NCBI RefSeq assembly: GCF_021917145.1
Contig: NC_061062.1
Span: 288,780 to 352,779, forward strand
From: Hypomesus transpacificus
Taxonomy: Eukaryota; Chordata; Actinopteri; Osmeriformes; Osmeridae
Length of the DNA stretch: 64,000 nucleotides
Reading direction: 5' to 3'
The translations under genes and the position numbers were made by a program. Below, one piece after another: positions 38,397-53,100 of this stretch. Each line of letters starts with the position of its first letter. Within the stretch, counting starts at the first letter, position 1. The notes below the pieces were generated by a model, which saw only the letters and a list, made by a program, of their open reading frames with translations, made no database searches and was not told where the DNA came from.

Positions 38397-40318
38397 AAGA
38401 CATAAGTTATTATTGGTCATTCATCATGGAACAAGAAAAACATGCATGAGAGCTTTGTATTTTTTCTACAACTGCATTTTGTGTCACTGTTGTGTTTGTT
38501 CTGATCTGCCATAAGAAAAAGAAACATATTTTTGTATTCCATTAAACGAATGCCCTGCCTTCATTAGGAGGAGTGGTCCTGGTTTCTTATGATTATTATG
38601 AATATAATATTTTCTTGCCCACAAGTGACTGTTCTTCTGCACTCTGTGAACCTAAGAATTTCCACAAGTGAAGGTGATCAGTTTGCCAAAACTTAAACAC
38701 AAGATCTACTCCTATGCTAAAGCTATGACTAGTATTACTGAAAATTATTAAATTGCACAACTTTATTTGTATGCCTAAGGCCTGCAATAAATTGTAGTAA
38801 CTTGTTCTGAATAGATTATATTGATTTTATAAAAGCACTTGTCGTGTCCATTTAAGTGGTTTCCAATTGTAGCCTACCTGCTTTCGATACTTAACCCATT
38901 AAAATGATGAGAGCTACACACTTGTGCAACATGACGGAGACGGAGACGTCAGTGCTGGTTTCCGCTGTTATCCTGGAACAGCTCGTCCTACTGGCCCTTT
39001 AAGACGAGGACAACAGTTCATTTAGCAGGACAACCAGAGACGAGCGCACAAACACCGCGCTTGGGAATTAATTCATCTTATTTTCTCAGGGGATATTGAG
39101 CATAAAACCATCAGATGGATGGTTTTTTAATCAATTTATGCAATACGAGTGGAGGTGTTCATGTAAATCTAAAGAAAAGAAAATCGACGCTGTGTTCCTT
39201 GCTCTGATTTTGGTGCGTATCCCACGTTTGGTAAGTGAAGAGCGTATTGTCTATCGATGAACGTATTTTTTATTTCACGGAATATTTGAAGTGCATCAAG
39301 ACGAAAAAACGAGTTACATATGAAATTCTTAATTACATACATTAGACAAGTAGCCTACTGTGCCAGAAGGCATTGATTGCGGTAACATGGATGGTTTAAT
39401 CTGTTAGCTTACAATTAAATTCGCTTTGTGGTTAGAGGCCATCTTTGGACAGTGTCTCATTGATTGAAGTTTAATGTGCATACCCTAATCGTCTTCATGC
39501 TTGCAAGAGTTACATGATTACCACATATAGCCCAATGTAGCATGCAAAAGTAGGGTACACGGTTGGTGAGTAAGCTACGGTGAGTAGGATATTCTAGTAC
39601 TGTATTGATCCTTAAAGGGAAACTGCGGAATCAGAATTATTTTAATATTACATTCAACCATCTGTGTCGAATCACAGTAGTTGTAACGTGTAAAGTGGTT
39701 CACAGATAAAACTGACCTCTTAATGCGACTTAATGTAGTGCTAACATTCTCGATCAGATGATCATAAAATTCAAACTAAAATTGTAGAGCTAGGTCATTA
39801 AAGTGTTGCTTAGAAACGCCACAGATTCAATTGCAGCTTTTTATCAGACCAACAAGGAAAGAAAATCCATAAATCGCTTTGTGTCTACTGTTTCATACAG
39901 GAGTATTTACACAGGTGGAAACAGTCTGAAATTAATACATTTTTGTAAACATTTTATAGAGAAACATGAGAACCGGGAATTAAGGTTGGTTATGTAACAT
40001 CAAAGATGTTATAATGTTGGATGGAAGTGGAATCAGCTTCCATTACCAATGTTAATATCTCCTCTTTAGTTGTCACTTATTAACCCTCTCCAGAGTATAC
40101 ATCATTCATCATGGTTGCTTGTCCAAATCTCAGCAAACTTGAATAAATATTAGACTACACTGTCAGTTGTTGGATACAGCTTCATTATTTTACCTGCAAT
40201 GCACCTAACCGTGAACATTTGATTTTGTGAAGGAACAAGGAAGTTGCTGCCTTGGTATTTTCCAGACATCTGGAGAACAGGCTCCTCGTCTGGCAGAGAG
40301 CTGCACTCTTACAGCTTC
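38397..40318. other. TMEM39B 3' end and CCDC28B upstream region
   Basis: AATAAA at 38786-38791 is the likely TMEM39B polyadenylation signal. A strong donor, TTTG|GTAAGTG at 39231, suggests that a CCDC28B 5' untranslated exon ends at 39230. Human has KPNA6 and TXLNA between these two genes; neither is present. Confidence 0.5.
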
Positions 40319-43462
<3,144 letters not shown>

Positions 43463-44924
43463 ACAGGGACATCTGAACCAGGACATCCCCATCTGGTCCC
43501 CGGCAAGGGGCATCATTGAGGAATGTGTTACCTCATCTCCACAGAGCTACAAAAGAAGTTACTACCACACTGACCGGCAGTTAGCAGCACATTTGATTGG
43601 TCCAGTGGTTGAATGGTTAGTTTACATGGATCATTGAAGGAGGTGGAGCCACAGAGCACTTGATCTGAGAACTGGAGCCAGATGAAAGCACACTCGTTAA
43701 CAGCCGGTCATGTGACTGGTGCTGGAGTCCAAAAAGTCACATTAGTTGTATTTGACTTCATGCAGCGCTGGCGAGTGCTTCAAGTCAATCGGCTGTCAGC
43801 GTCACCAGCACTGCATGAAGTCGAATACACCTATTTGCTGCTGCATCCTGTCATGCGACAGAACCACACTTGTGTCTGAATGGTCATAGTTTTACATGCT
43901 CTCTTGTTCATTCTAATGTCAATAGTAAACATGCTGTCCCCCAGCAGTGATGTAGTCCCCCTTGGGTCAGTCAGTGACCCGACCGCTCGCTAGTAGCACA
44001 AAGTCAGCAACTAACGAACGAACGCACACACAGAGACCCAACCCTAACCCAGAGGACAATAACAACATTTGGGAATATTTCCCTCCGGCCCGATCAGATG
44101 AACATATTCTGCCTTAGAAACACATGAGATGTACTTTGTGTTCTTTCATAGCTACCAAGTCAGCTCAGGTCTATGGGGGTTGTCCTTAGCTACAAGGACT
44201 CTCTTGTTTTGATATGTTTTGCTAAGCATAAACTATTATGGGAAACATCCTGGATATAGATATATATAACAGGGAGAAACATCCTGCATATGGATATATA
44301 CACTGGATGGCACTTCCACTGTGTTACATGGAAATTGTATATTTAGATGATACTGAATGTGTGAATTTCCTTTTATTTGATTAACTTTCAATTGGCTGTA
44401 CAAACTGTGTCAACGTTTTGGCATCTAAAACTGGAGTGTTGTGCTTCTGCGTAGATGGTTAGTCTGAGACATCTGGGTGAGAGCTGCAGCTAGACGTGTT
44501 CCAGTGTTGTGGAAGCACCCAGTGTGACATCTAGGTCACGGTTCCCTGACCCGACCAAGGTGATGTGTTCCAATAAGACCTACCGTATGGTGTGTGTGGA
44601 TGACAACAGGTTGGCCTGAGTCACAGAGCCTGCAGGTGTGGTCTAGATCTTTTTAATGAGAAAATTAGTGGGTGGAATGTGGGTGGAATGATTTTAAATG
44701 TACAGTTTGACAAGGCAGCTATTGAAACATTTTCTAATTACAGCATTGGAAACCAAGCCGTGGTTATTTCTCTTGTCCCAGAAGGGGAAATAAACCAGAC
44801 CTTGATCAGGCTTCAGCATGTTGTTCATAAGAACAGAACCAAAGTAACGTTCTCTGGTTCATTATACAAATGCAAAAGAAACAGACTCCATGATGAAAGC
44901 CTCCATGGTACCTGCTGGACATGC
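43463..44924. other. Downstream of CCDC28B, no recognised gene
   Basis: A hairpin-like inverted repeat occurs at about 43748-43829 (GTATTTGACTTCATGCAG and its inverse CTGCATGAAGTCGAATAC). AATAAA occurs at 44789-44794. No coding exon recognised. Confidence 0.45.
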
Positions 44925-45215
44925 CTACCTCCTCCTGCCCCGAGGCGGGGCACTGTGACAGCTGTTACCCTCCTCCTGCCTCGAGGCGGGGCACTGTGAC
45001 AGCTGTTACCCTCCTCCTGCCCCGAGGCAGGGCACTGTGACAGCTGTTACCCTCCTCCTGCCTCGAGGCAGGGCACTGTGACAGCTGTTACCCTCCTCCT
45101 GCCCCGAGGCGGGGCACTCTGACAGCTGTTACCCTCCTCCTGCCTCGAGGCAGGGCACTGTGACAGCTGTTACCCTCCTCCTGCCTCGAGGCGGGGCACT
45201 GTGACAGCTGTAACC
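44925..45215. repeat. Minisatellite, 41-bp unit
   Basis: About seven copies of a 41-bp unit: CTCCTGCCTCGAGGCGGGGC, then ACTGTGACAGCTGTTACC. CTCGAG/CCCGAG and GGCGGG/GGCAGG variants alternate. It lies in the gap between the two syntenic blocks. Confidence 0.93.
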
Positions 45216-47182
45216 CTCTCGAGGAACCTCTGCTTTGATTTCAGACAGCCTTGTCCTTAGCTTTGCTGTTGTGAAGGGATAGTTCACTCATAGACAAAAG
45301 TGCTGCACGTGAACACCAGGATTGGTGTAAACACTCACACCTGCGGAAGAACAAGAATACTAGAAAACAGGTGGTATGTTTTGGGTGAACTTCACCTTCA
45401 ACCAACTGTGTATTTATATACTGTACTTTTAAATAAAAGCAAATCCTGTACTGTAAATGTTTTTATGATGCCTTGTTATGTAGCACACTGCCTCTCTGCA
45501 AGATTCCCTGTGTACCAAATAGCATACCATCTCTTCTTAGTTTTAGTAAGGTACTGCAGCTGCCTTTGCAAAGTACATACTGTTGCATGCAGTCTGCATA
45601 CAGGTGGGACGTACCATTTCATAACATTGTGCCTTGAACTTCATCAAACTAAAGATCCTGTAAAGTGGAATTGAAAATGCGTTTGAAGTTCATCACACCA
45701 CAGAAGAATGTGTTGTTAACTACCCATCCAAACACCAAAAAGTATGTTAATTTAGGCTTTGAAATCTTGAGAAAATCAGCAATCTTCTATGCTTGAGACT
45801 GGGGGGGGGCTGTCGCCTGAAGGAGCTGAATCTGCCCCATCGAATTTATTGAATTTAGCAACAACAGCAACACCAGCTAAATCAATTGCAGAAATCAGAA
45901 CAGACCTACCTTAAAAAAAAATGTATGTATTAATTTGTCTTTGCATCGCACCAGCTGAGTAACAGAATGCAACTGTCTGTGATCTGACGTAGATAGGTCG
46001 CTGTAAGGTAGATGGGTCGGGTTTTGGCTCCGCCTACACACAACCTGAGCTGAACACGGGAGACAATGTTCAACTGTCTAACTCCACATTTCAGTGCGAC
46101 AGTTTTCAGGCACTCATTTCACACAATGTACTGAGAAGCAAATCATGGAATTTGCTTTACAGGATCTTTAATATAAATAAGCCAACTGGAAACATGTTTA
46201 CAGAAATAAAACAATTTATTTATATAGCAATATGTCTTGTTAACTCATTAACAAACAAGTTAATATAATTTAACAATAGAATAGTGAAAGGCTACTTTGA
46301 AGACTGGCACTATACTGAAACCAAAGGGAGAGATGTGGGCTTGTGGTCCTGTATCGATGGTTAGTGTAAAGCTGAACATGTCTAACCCACCCACGACTGG
46401 TTTAAACCCCAAAGCTGGTTTAGGCATCTTAGTACATATAGATTTCTTAAAAAATATAAATATTGTTTTTTGATCCTGTCAGTACCCTTTGGTCATGCAA
46501 AAGAAAACAACTAGGACAATAGTAACTCACCACACCAACACATGATACAGTAGAAATGTCCAAAAATACACAATATATACATTATATACTGTAACATTTC
46601 ACAGTACAGCACACCGATAACATTAGGGTAATACTGGGAAATTACACTTGATACCTGTGTTTTGTAGAATCGTCACTAATCTTCACTCTTACAAATCTCA
46701 AAAACAAGCGTAGATAAGACATTTAGAAGTAGCAGATGACATAAAACAGCGTATCTCAGGTTGTTTACGTCTTTTTGTGCATTTAAATATTACATTCTGC
46801 AAGGTTTTCTCTGATTGGTCTACAGTACGTGTGAGATTACTCAACGAAAAGGAACGGTGCCAGTCATAGGACGACACATCCAGCATCATCAGGCTGTCAT
46901 GATGGTGAGCAACGCGTTCAAAGTGCAAAGAGAGCAGGTGGAGTGGGATGGTGAGACCTGATGCTAACAGCTGTTTCTGTGAGAGGTGCTTCATTAGAAA
47001 ACATATATATGAGAGAGATGAGAGATGATTTAAGGGCTCTCATCTTTAAGGACGTAACATTTTCTGTAACGATAAAAGTGCAGGCACTAGTAGAAATGTC
47101 GTACATCTCTGTCTTCAAGTAAGGTCAATGTTGTTGTCCAGGTTTGGTTTGTGTGTTGGATCTAAAGCAGGAAGCGGGCGGG
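45216..47182. other. TOGARAM1 downstream region
   Basis: AT-rich. The minus-strand polyadenylation signal AATAAA at 46215-46220 would give TOGARAM1 a 3' untranslated region of about 970 bases. No other gene recognised. Confidence 0.45.
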
Positions 47183-50100
47183 TCATGGAAGGCTCCGGAG
47201 CAGCTCGTTGAGGCTGGTGTGGATGTTGGCAGGCTGAGCGGCAGCCAGGTCCACCAGGCTGGGCCCCATGTGGGTGTGGAGAGCCAGACACAGGCTGGCA
47301 CTGGCCCCCCGCAGGCCCCCCCGGCCCTGGACGCTCCCGCTACCTCCAGGTGAACCCAGGAGGTGCCAGAGCAGAGGCAGCACTCTCTGCTCCACCATCT
47401 GGGGCCTGCGGGGATACAGCTCTGCCACCAGGTCTGGGCAGGGGGAAATGGGAACAAAGATGCTGAGGTCAAATAGTAGAATACAGGATGCCATTGTGGC
47501 AATAACAGACTGAATGGTGTAAAACAGAGTGGTTGTAAACATACCAGCAACCTTCTCTACAAGATCCACCTTGGCTTTTCCGCTGAGAAACTGGGCCTTG
47601 CTGCAGAGCGGCTGCAGCAGAAGACTAGTGTCTGGTAAACATAGGTCAAACGGGGTTAAAGGTCAAAGCTAGTTCTCCATTCAGGCACAGATGAACCCTG
47701 ACCTTGGTGGAGGAGAGGAACCTACCCAGGTTGAGGGTGAGGGCATGGAGGGCCTCCATGGCAGCGCTGTAGATGGAGCTGTTCCTGGAGTTCAGGTGGT
47801 TGTCCACCACGGCTGGGACCAGCAGGTACACCAGGGGGCCCAGGTGCTCCTTCATCAGGGACGAGATCCTGGGTAGAGCCTCCAGAGCATGCAGACACAC
47901 CTTACTGTTGGACTCCTGTAGGCGAGCCTTGAAGGCATCAAACACCTGGTGGGGAGGGAGGGAGGGTGGGATGGAGAGATGGAGGGGTGGAAGAAGGGAA
48001 GGGTATAAGAAAAGAGAGAGGGACTATGCTTGGCCACAGTGAGCTTCAGTTTATACTTGAGTCCTGGTAATAGTCCCTAAACAACATGCAGGCAGGCAGG
48101 CCTGGTGGAGGAGCATACTGGGAACATGCTGCTGATGACCAGGGTGGGGTTATGCTCGCAGTCGGACACCAGCTGGTTGATGCCCTTGATGCGTTCTCTG
48201 AAGTCCTTGGAAGCCATCAGAGCAGAGATGTTCTTCACGTACTCCATCTTATCTGCTACACTCTGGACCTGGCCTCTCCCGCTGGACTGGCAGTCCCTGA
48301 AGGGTAAGGGGGAGGGTTAGGGGCCCCACAGGGTGAGGGGCCCTGCATGGGCCCCAGAGATGAGACAACAGATCAAGACAACAGAGAGCAGGGGGACAGG
48401 GCGGAGGGCAGGGTTGGGGTTTTCCTACCGTGTGAGCAGGGGTTCCCTGGTGAGAGACGAGGCTCTGACCGTCCCACTGCCCGGTAGCGAGCGCCGGCCC
48501 CTGGCTGAGGGCGTGTCCTGGGGCATCTCTCCCAGACCCTGCACAGACCACAACACCCAGATAACTCCTCCATGCCTGGAAACCACCTCTCTATTCCTCC
48601 TTATAGTGATACGACCATCTCCAAAACCCAGCAGTAACATCCAGGTATCAATATGACTAGGTGCGCAGCCTGGCCCTCCTTACCTTGGTCTTGAGAGTGA
48701 ACACGGTGTCTCTAACAGCAGCCAAGTCCTTGGCAGGGATGTGTTTCTCCAGCATCTTGTCAAAGTCTCGGTGCGACGACAGGAACAGCAGCATCCGCCG
48801 GCCGTAGAACCTGAACACAGCATGCCAGAGACTAAACACAGCATGCCACACAGGCAACATGAACCTGATCACAGCATGCCACACAGGCAACATGCCAGAG
48901 ACGAGCATGTCAGCACTGGTTTTGAGTAGCTTCCTCTCCTCCTCCCCCGCCCCCTCACCTCCATCGCCCCCTCACCTCCCCCGTCCCCTCACCTAGCCTC
49001 CTGAGAGGAGTCCTGGGCCAGCCTGGTGATGGCTGGGAGGACCCGCTCGGTGAGGGACTCGCTCGGCTTCCCTCCAGACAGGATGCGTGTGGCCCCCATC
49101 TTCTCCACCAGACTGGTCAGGTGACGGGCGGTGCGGTTCCTCACCACGCCACTCAGGTGCCTGCAGGTCAGAACATCTGTTAGGGAAGAACAGCTCACAC
49201 AGTCCAGCCCCCTCACACACACACACACACACACCTCACTACAGGTGTTCTCTCTCATCACTCAGCAGGGCTTGATTGAGCTCGCCTGGTGTACTGGAGA
49301 TGATGCATTAAGCCCAACAATACAAATCCTGTCATTGCCAGAAGCCACATCAGGAAGTCTATTGTCTAGTGACAGTGGTTACTGTAACACTGACATGGAG
49401 TTCATGATTGTTGATGGAGTGTGTTCAAATAAACACTGGCCTGTGTGTGTGTGTGTGTGTGAGGTACATACATGGTGTGGTAGCTCTGTGTGTGTGTGTG
49501 TGTGTGTGGTCCTGACCCCAGCCCCCCAGCGATCAGGGCGCAGGTACAGCGTGCGGGGGTGCAGTGCTGCACCATGCTGTCCAGGGCAGCGTCCACGTCC
49601 TGCCTGATGAAGGCGTTACTCTCCCCGGCCTTCAGCAGCAGCGCCCGGGCCAGCCCCTCCAGCTCCTGGTCCATGCCCCGCTGCAGCTGACACAACAGCT
49701 CCCCCACCGCGCCCACCGCCACCCTGGACACCCCTGAACGCAGGTTCTTCACCTGGGGGGGAGGAGGAGAGCAGTATTCACAACATCAGGCCTGGGTTAG
49801 GAGGCTCGTTCAGGCCCCTGGGGGGAAGCTAGGGGACAGGGATCTACTGGGGAACATTCTCTTCATGAGCAGAAATCAGGACATAACCACAGGAGTGTGA
49901 GGAGCACTGGAGAACAGACAGGAAGTGGGGTCGTACTTCCTGGATGAGGGCCACACAGACGTCGTGGAGATGCCCCAGCAGCACGCCAGGATGGAACAGT
50001 GCCAGGCTCCTCACCATGGCCACACCCTCAATCTTCTTCTCCCTGTTACAAGACATCAACACATGGATATGAAGGATCCAGCCATCCTGATCTCTCTGCT

Positions 50101-53100
50101 GACTGGTGCAGGGTGTCTCTGCTGACTGCTGCAGGGTGTGTCTCTGTGCTGACTGGTGCAGGCTGTGTCTCTGCTGACTGGTGCAGGCTGTGTCTCTGCT
50201 GACTGGTGCAGGCTGTGTCTCTGTGCTGACTGGTGCAGGCTGTGTCTCTGTGCTGACTGGTGCAGGCTGTGTCTCTGTGCTGACTGGTGCAGTGTCTCTG
50301 TGCTGACTGGTGCAGGCTGTGTCTCTGTACTGACTGGTGCAGGCTGTGTCTCTGCTGACTGGTGCAGTGTGTCTCTGTGCTGACTGGTGCAGTGTGTCTC
50401 TGTGCTGACTGGTGCAGTGTGTCTCTGTGCTGACTGGTGCAGGCTGTGTCTCTGCTGACTGGTGCAGTGTGTCTCTGTGCTGACTGGTGCAGGCTGTGTC
50501 TCTGCTGACTGGTGCAGGCTGTGTCTCTGCTGACTGGTGCAGTGTGTCTCTGTGCTGACTGGTGCAGGCTGTGTCTGTGCTGACTGGTGCAGGCTGTGTC
50601 TCTGTGCTGACTGGTGCAGTGTGTCTCTGTGCTGACTGGTGCAGAGTGTGTGTCTCTGTGCTGACTGGTGCAGGGTGTGTGTCTCTGTGCTGACTGGTGC
50701 AGTGTGTCTCTGCTGACTGGTGCAGGCTGTGTCTCTGCTGACTGGTGCAGGCTGTATCTCACCAGTCCTCCAGGTTCAGCAGTCTGAAGCTCTGGGCCAG
50801 AGCCTGCTCAGGCTTGGAGAAGGGACGTGGCTGCTGAACTGCATCTCTCTTCTGCCCCAAGCTGCCTGCAGAGAGCTCGTCTGGAGACGTCATACACACA
50901 CACACACACACACACACCTCTATTAGTTAAGTGAAAATAAAAAGCTAGAAAATACAGAAAGCTGTTTATGTGTGGGTGGAGGCGAATTAAACCCACGCTG
51001 TCATAACAGGAGAGACGCAGATTAGCCCTGGAGAATACCTCATTTAACCAGGCTCCGCTGGCTGTAATGGACTAATGACTGAAGCCGAGTGCTTTAAAAA
51101 CAGCCTGTCTGGTCTATTCTATTCAAACTGCAGGGCAGCATGGTTAGACTTAAGAGAAACAGGGAGGGTGAGTAGAGGGTGGAGGAGGGAGAGAGGGTGG
51201 AAGAAGGGGTGGAGGAGGGAGATGGTAGCTCTACTGACCAGAGCTGTGTGACAGAGAGGGGCGTGTAGTGCTGAGGCTGGGGCCTCTTCTCAGGCGAGGC
51301 AGGGCTCGGGGGTTAGGTGGTGCCTCGGGGGGGCTGGGCTTGAGGGGGGGGCTCTGGGACCCCCGGGGGCTGGTGGGGGGGGAATCAGGGGACGAATCTG
51401 TCTGGATGGGGGCCAGCGTTTCATCGTTCAGCTGCAGATCTATGGAGACAGGAAGGTTACTGCTGGGGAGACGAGCACACTGCTGGCCAGAGAACACCAG
51501 GAGGCACCAGGCTGAGATGGTACCTGTGCTTAGGGCTGAGTCCAGGGCCTCCGTGGCCCCTGGCTGGGCCTGAGGCAGGGCATCCCTGGAGGCCCCCGTC
51601 TTCTCCTGAACAGTAAAACACACACAGACCAGAACAGTCTACTCAGACTGAGCCCTGTACAAACACTAGCTGATGAGGACTGTGTGACGTGCAAGGCCTG
51701 AGGGGATGTTTCAGAGAGGATGTTCCTCTGGCTGACCTTGGTGTCCTCTGTGTCTAGGTGACTCCCAGACACCACCAGGCCATGCATCCCATCGTGAGGC
51801 ACCCCAACAGGGAGCTGGCCAGGGAGCCGGTCTCCCTGCGCTGCTGTCACAGCCACAGCTGGCTGGCTGCCGCCTGAAGGCCCAAACACACCTGGGGACG
51901 AGACACAGACACGGCTAGCCCAACACTCTCACTCCCCTAGCCAGCAGGCCTGGTGATCTGTCCTGGATGGGTGCTGTGTGTTGACACAAGGCCACAGTGT
52001 TATCTGAGCACTGGTCCACACTCTGACATGACCATGTCTTTACTCAGCCAGGTCATGGGTGGTTAAACCAGAGCAAAGTGACCAGAGCACTGTGACCAGA
52101 ACACAGTGACCAGAGCACAGTGACCAGAACACAGTGACCAGAGCACAGTGACCAGAACACAGTGACCAGAGCACAGTGACCAGAGCACAGTGACCAGAAC
52201 ACAGTCACCAGAGCACAGTGACCAGAGCACAGTGACCAGAACACAGTGACCAGAGCACAGTGACCAGAACACAGTGACCAGAGCACAGTGACCAGAGCAC
52301 AGTGACCAGAGGACAGTGACCAGAACACAGGGCAGCATGGATCCCAGCACAGAGACACCCTGTTGAGGAGCGCTCCTAACTGAGCAGCAGGAACTAACCT
52401 CGACCCACCACACCTTCACACATGTCAGAAGCAGGGGACGTTCTGGAGCTGAAGCTCTGGGAACCTGAGGAAGAACAACTGCAGGTGAACGAGGAAGCAG
52501 AGTCCATCTGAGAGAAAGACACACACAAAGAGAGAGAGAGACAGAGAAAGAGACAGAGAGACACACAGAAAGAAGGACAGGGAAAACTCAATGAAAACTG
52601 CAGTTCTGAGGGTGCAGACTCACCTTTGGCTGGCCGCAAAGCTCTGATTGGCTCTCTGCCGGTGGGTCTGTGAGGAGGGGGGGAGGGCTCTTCTCCTGAG
52701 TATGGAACTCTCTGACCAATCACACTGACCGCAGCTGAGACTCTATCTTGGGGTGGCAAGGCTGCAACAACAGCAGGACTGAGTGGCCCTGAGCACGTAC
52801 CAGGGTCAAACCTTGTCCAACCACAGTGGTCAGACTCACACATTTACATTTAGTCATTTAGCAGACGCTCTTATCCAGAGCAACTTACAGTGAGTACAGG
52901 GACATTCTCCCCAAGGCAAGTAGGGTGAAGTGCCTTGCCCAAGGACACAACATCATTTGGCATGGCCGGGAATCGAACCAACAACATTCTGATTAATAGC
53001 CCGACTCCCTAACCGCTCAGCCATCTGACACAGTACTTTACACTGGAAGTGTGTACAAGTGTACCTTGAAGGCAGCTGAAGTCCATTGACACGGAAGACC

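Noticed and set aside
50046-50762. 238-codon minus-strand frame of Cys/His/Gln-rich repeats
   Set aside because: Intronic minisatellite; the exon 13 donor at 50762 removes it.
52465-52510. Longer TOGARAM1 exon 9 beginning at ATGGACTCTGC
   Set aside because: Using that acceptor in the required phase gives a stop codon. The acceptor before 52464 preserves phase and gives a 22-residue exon.
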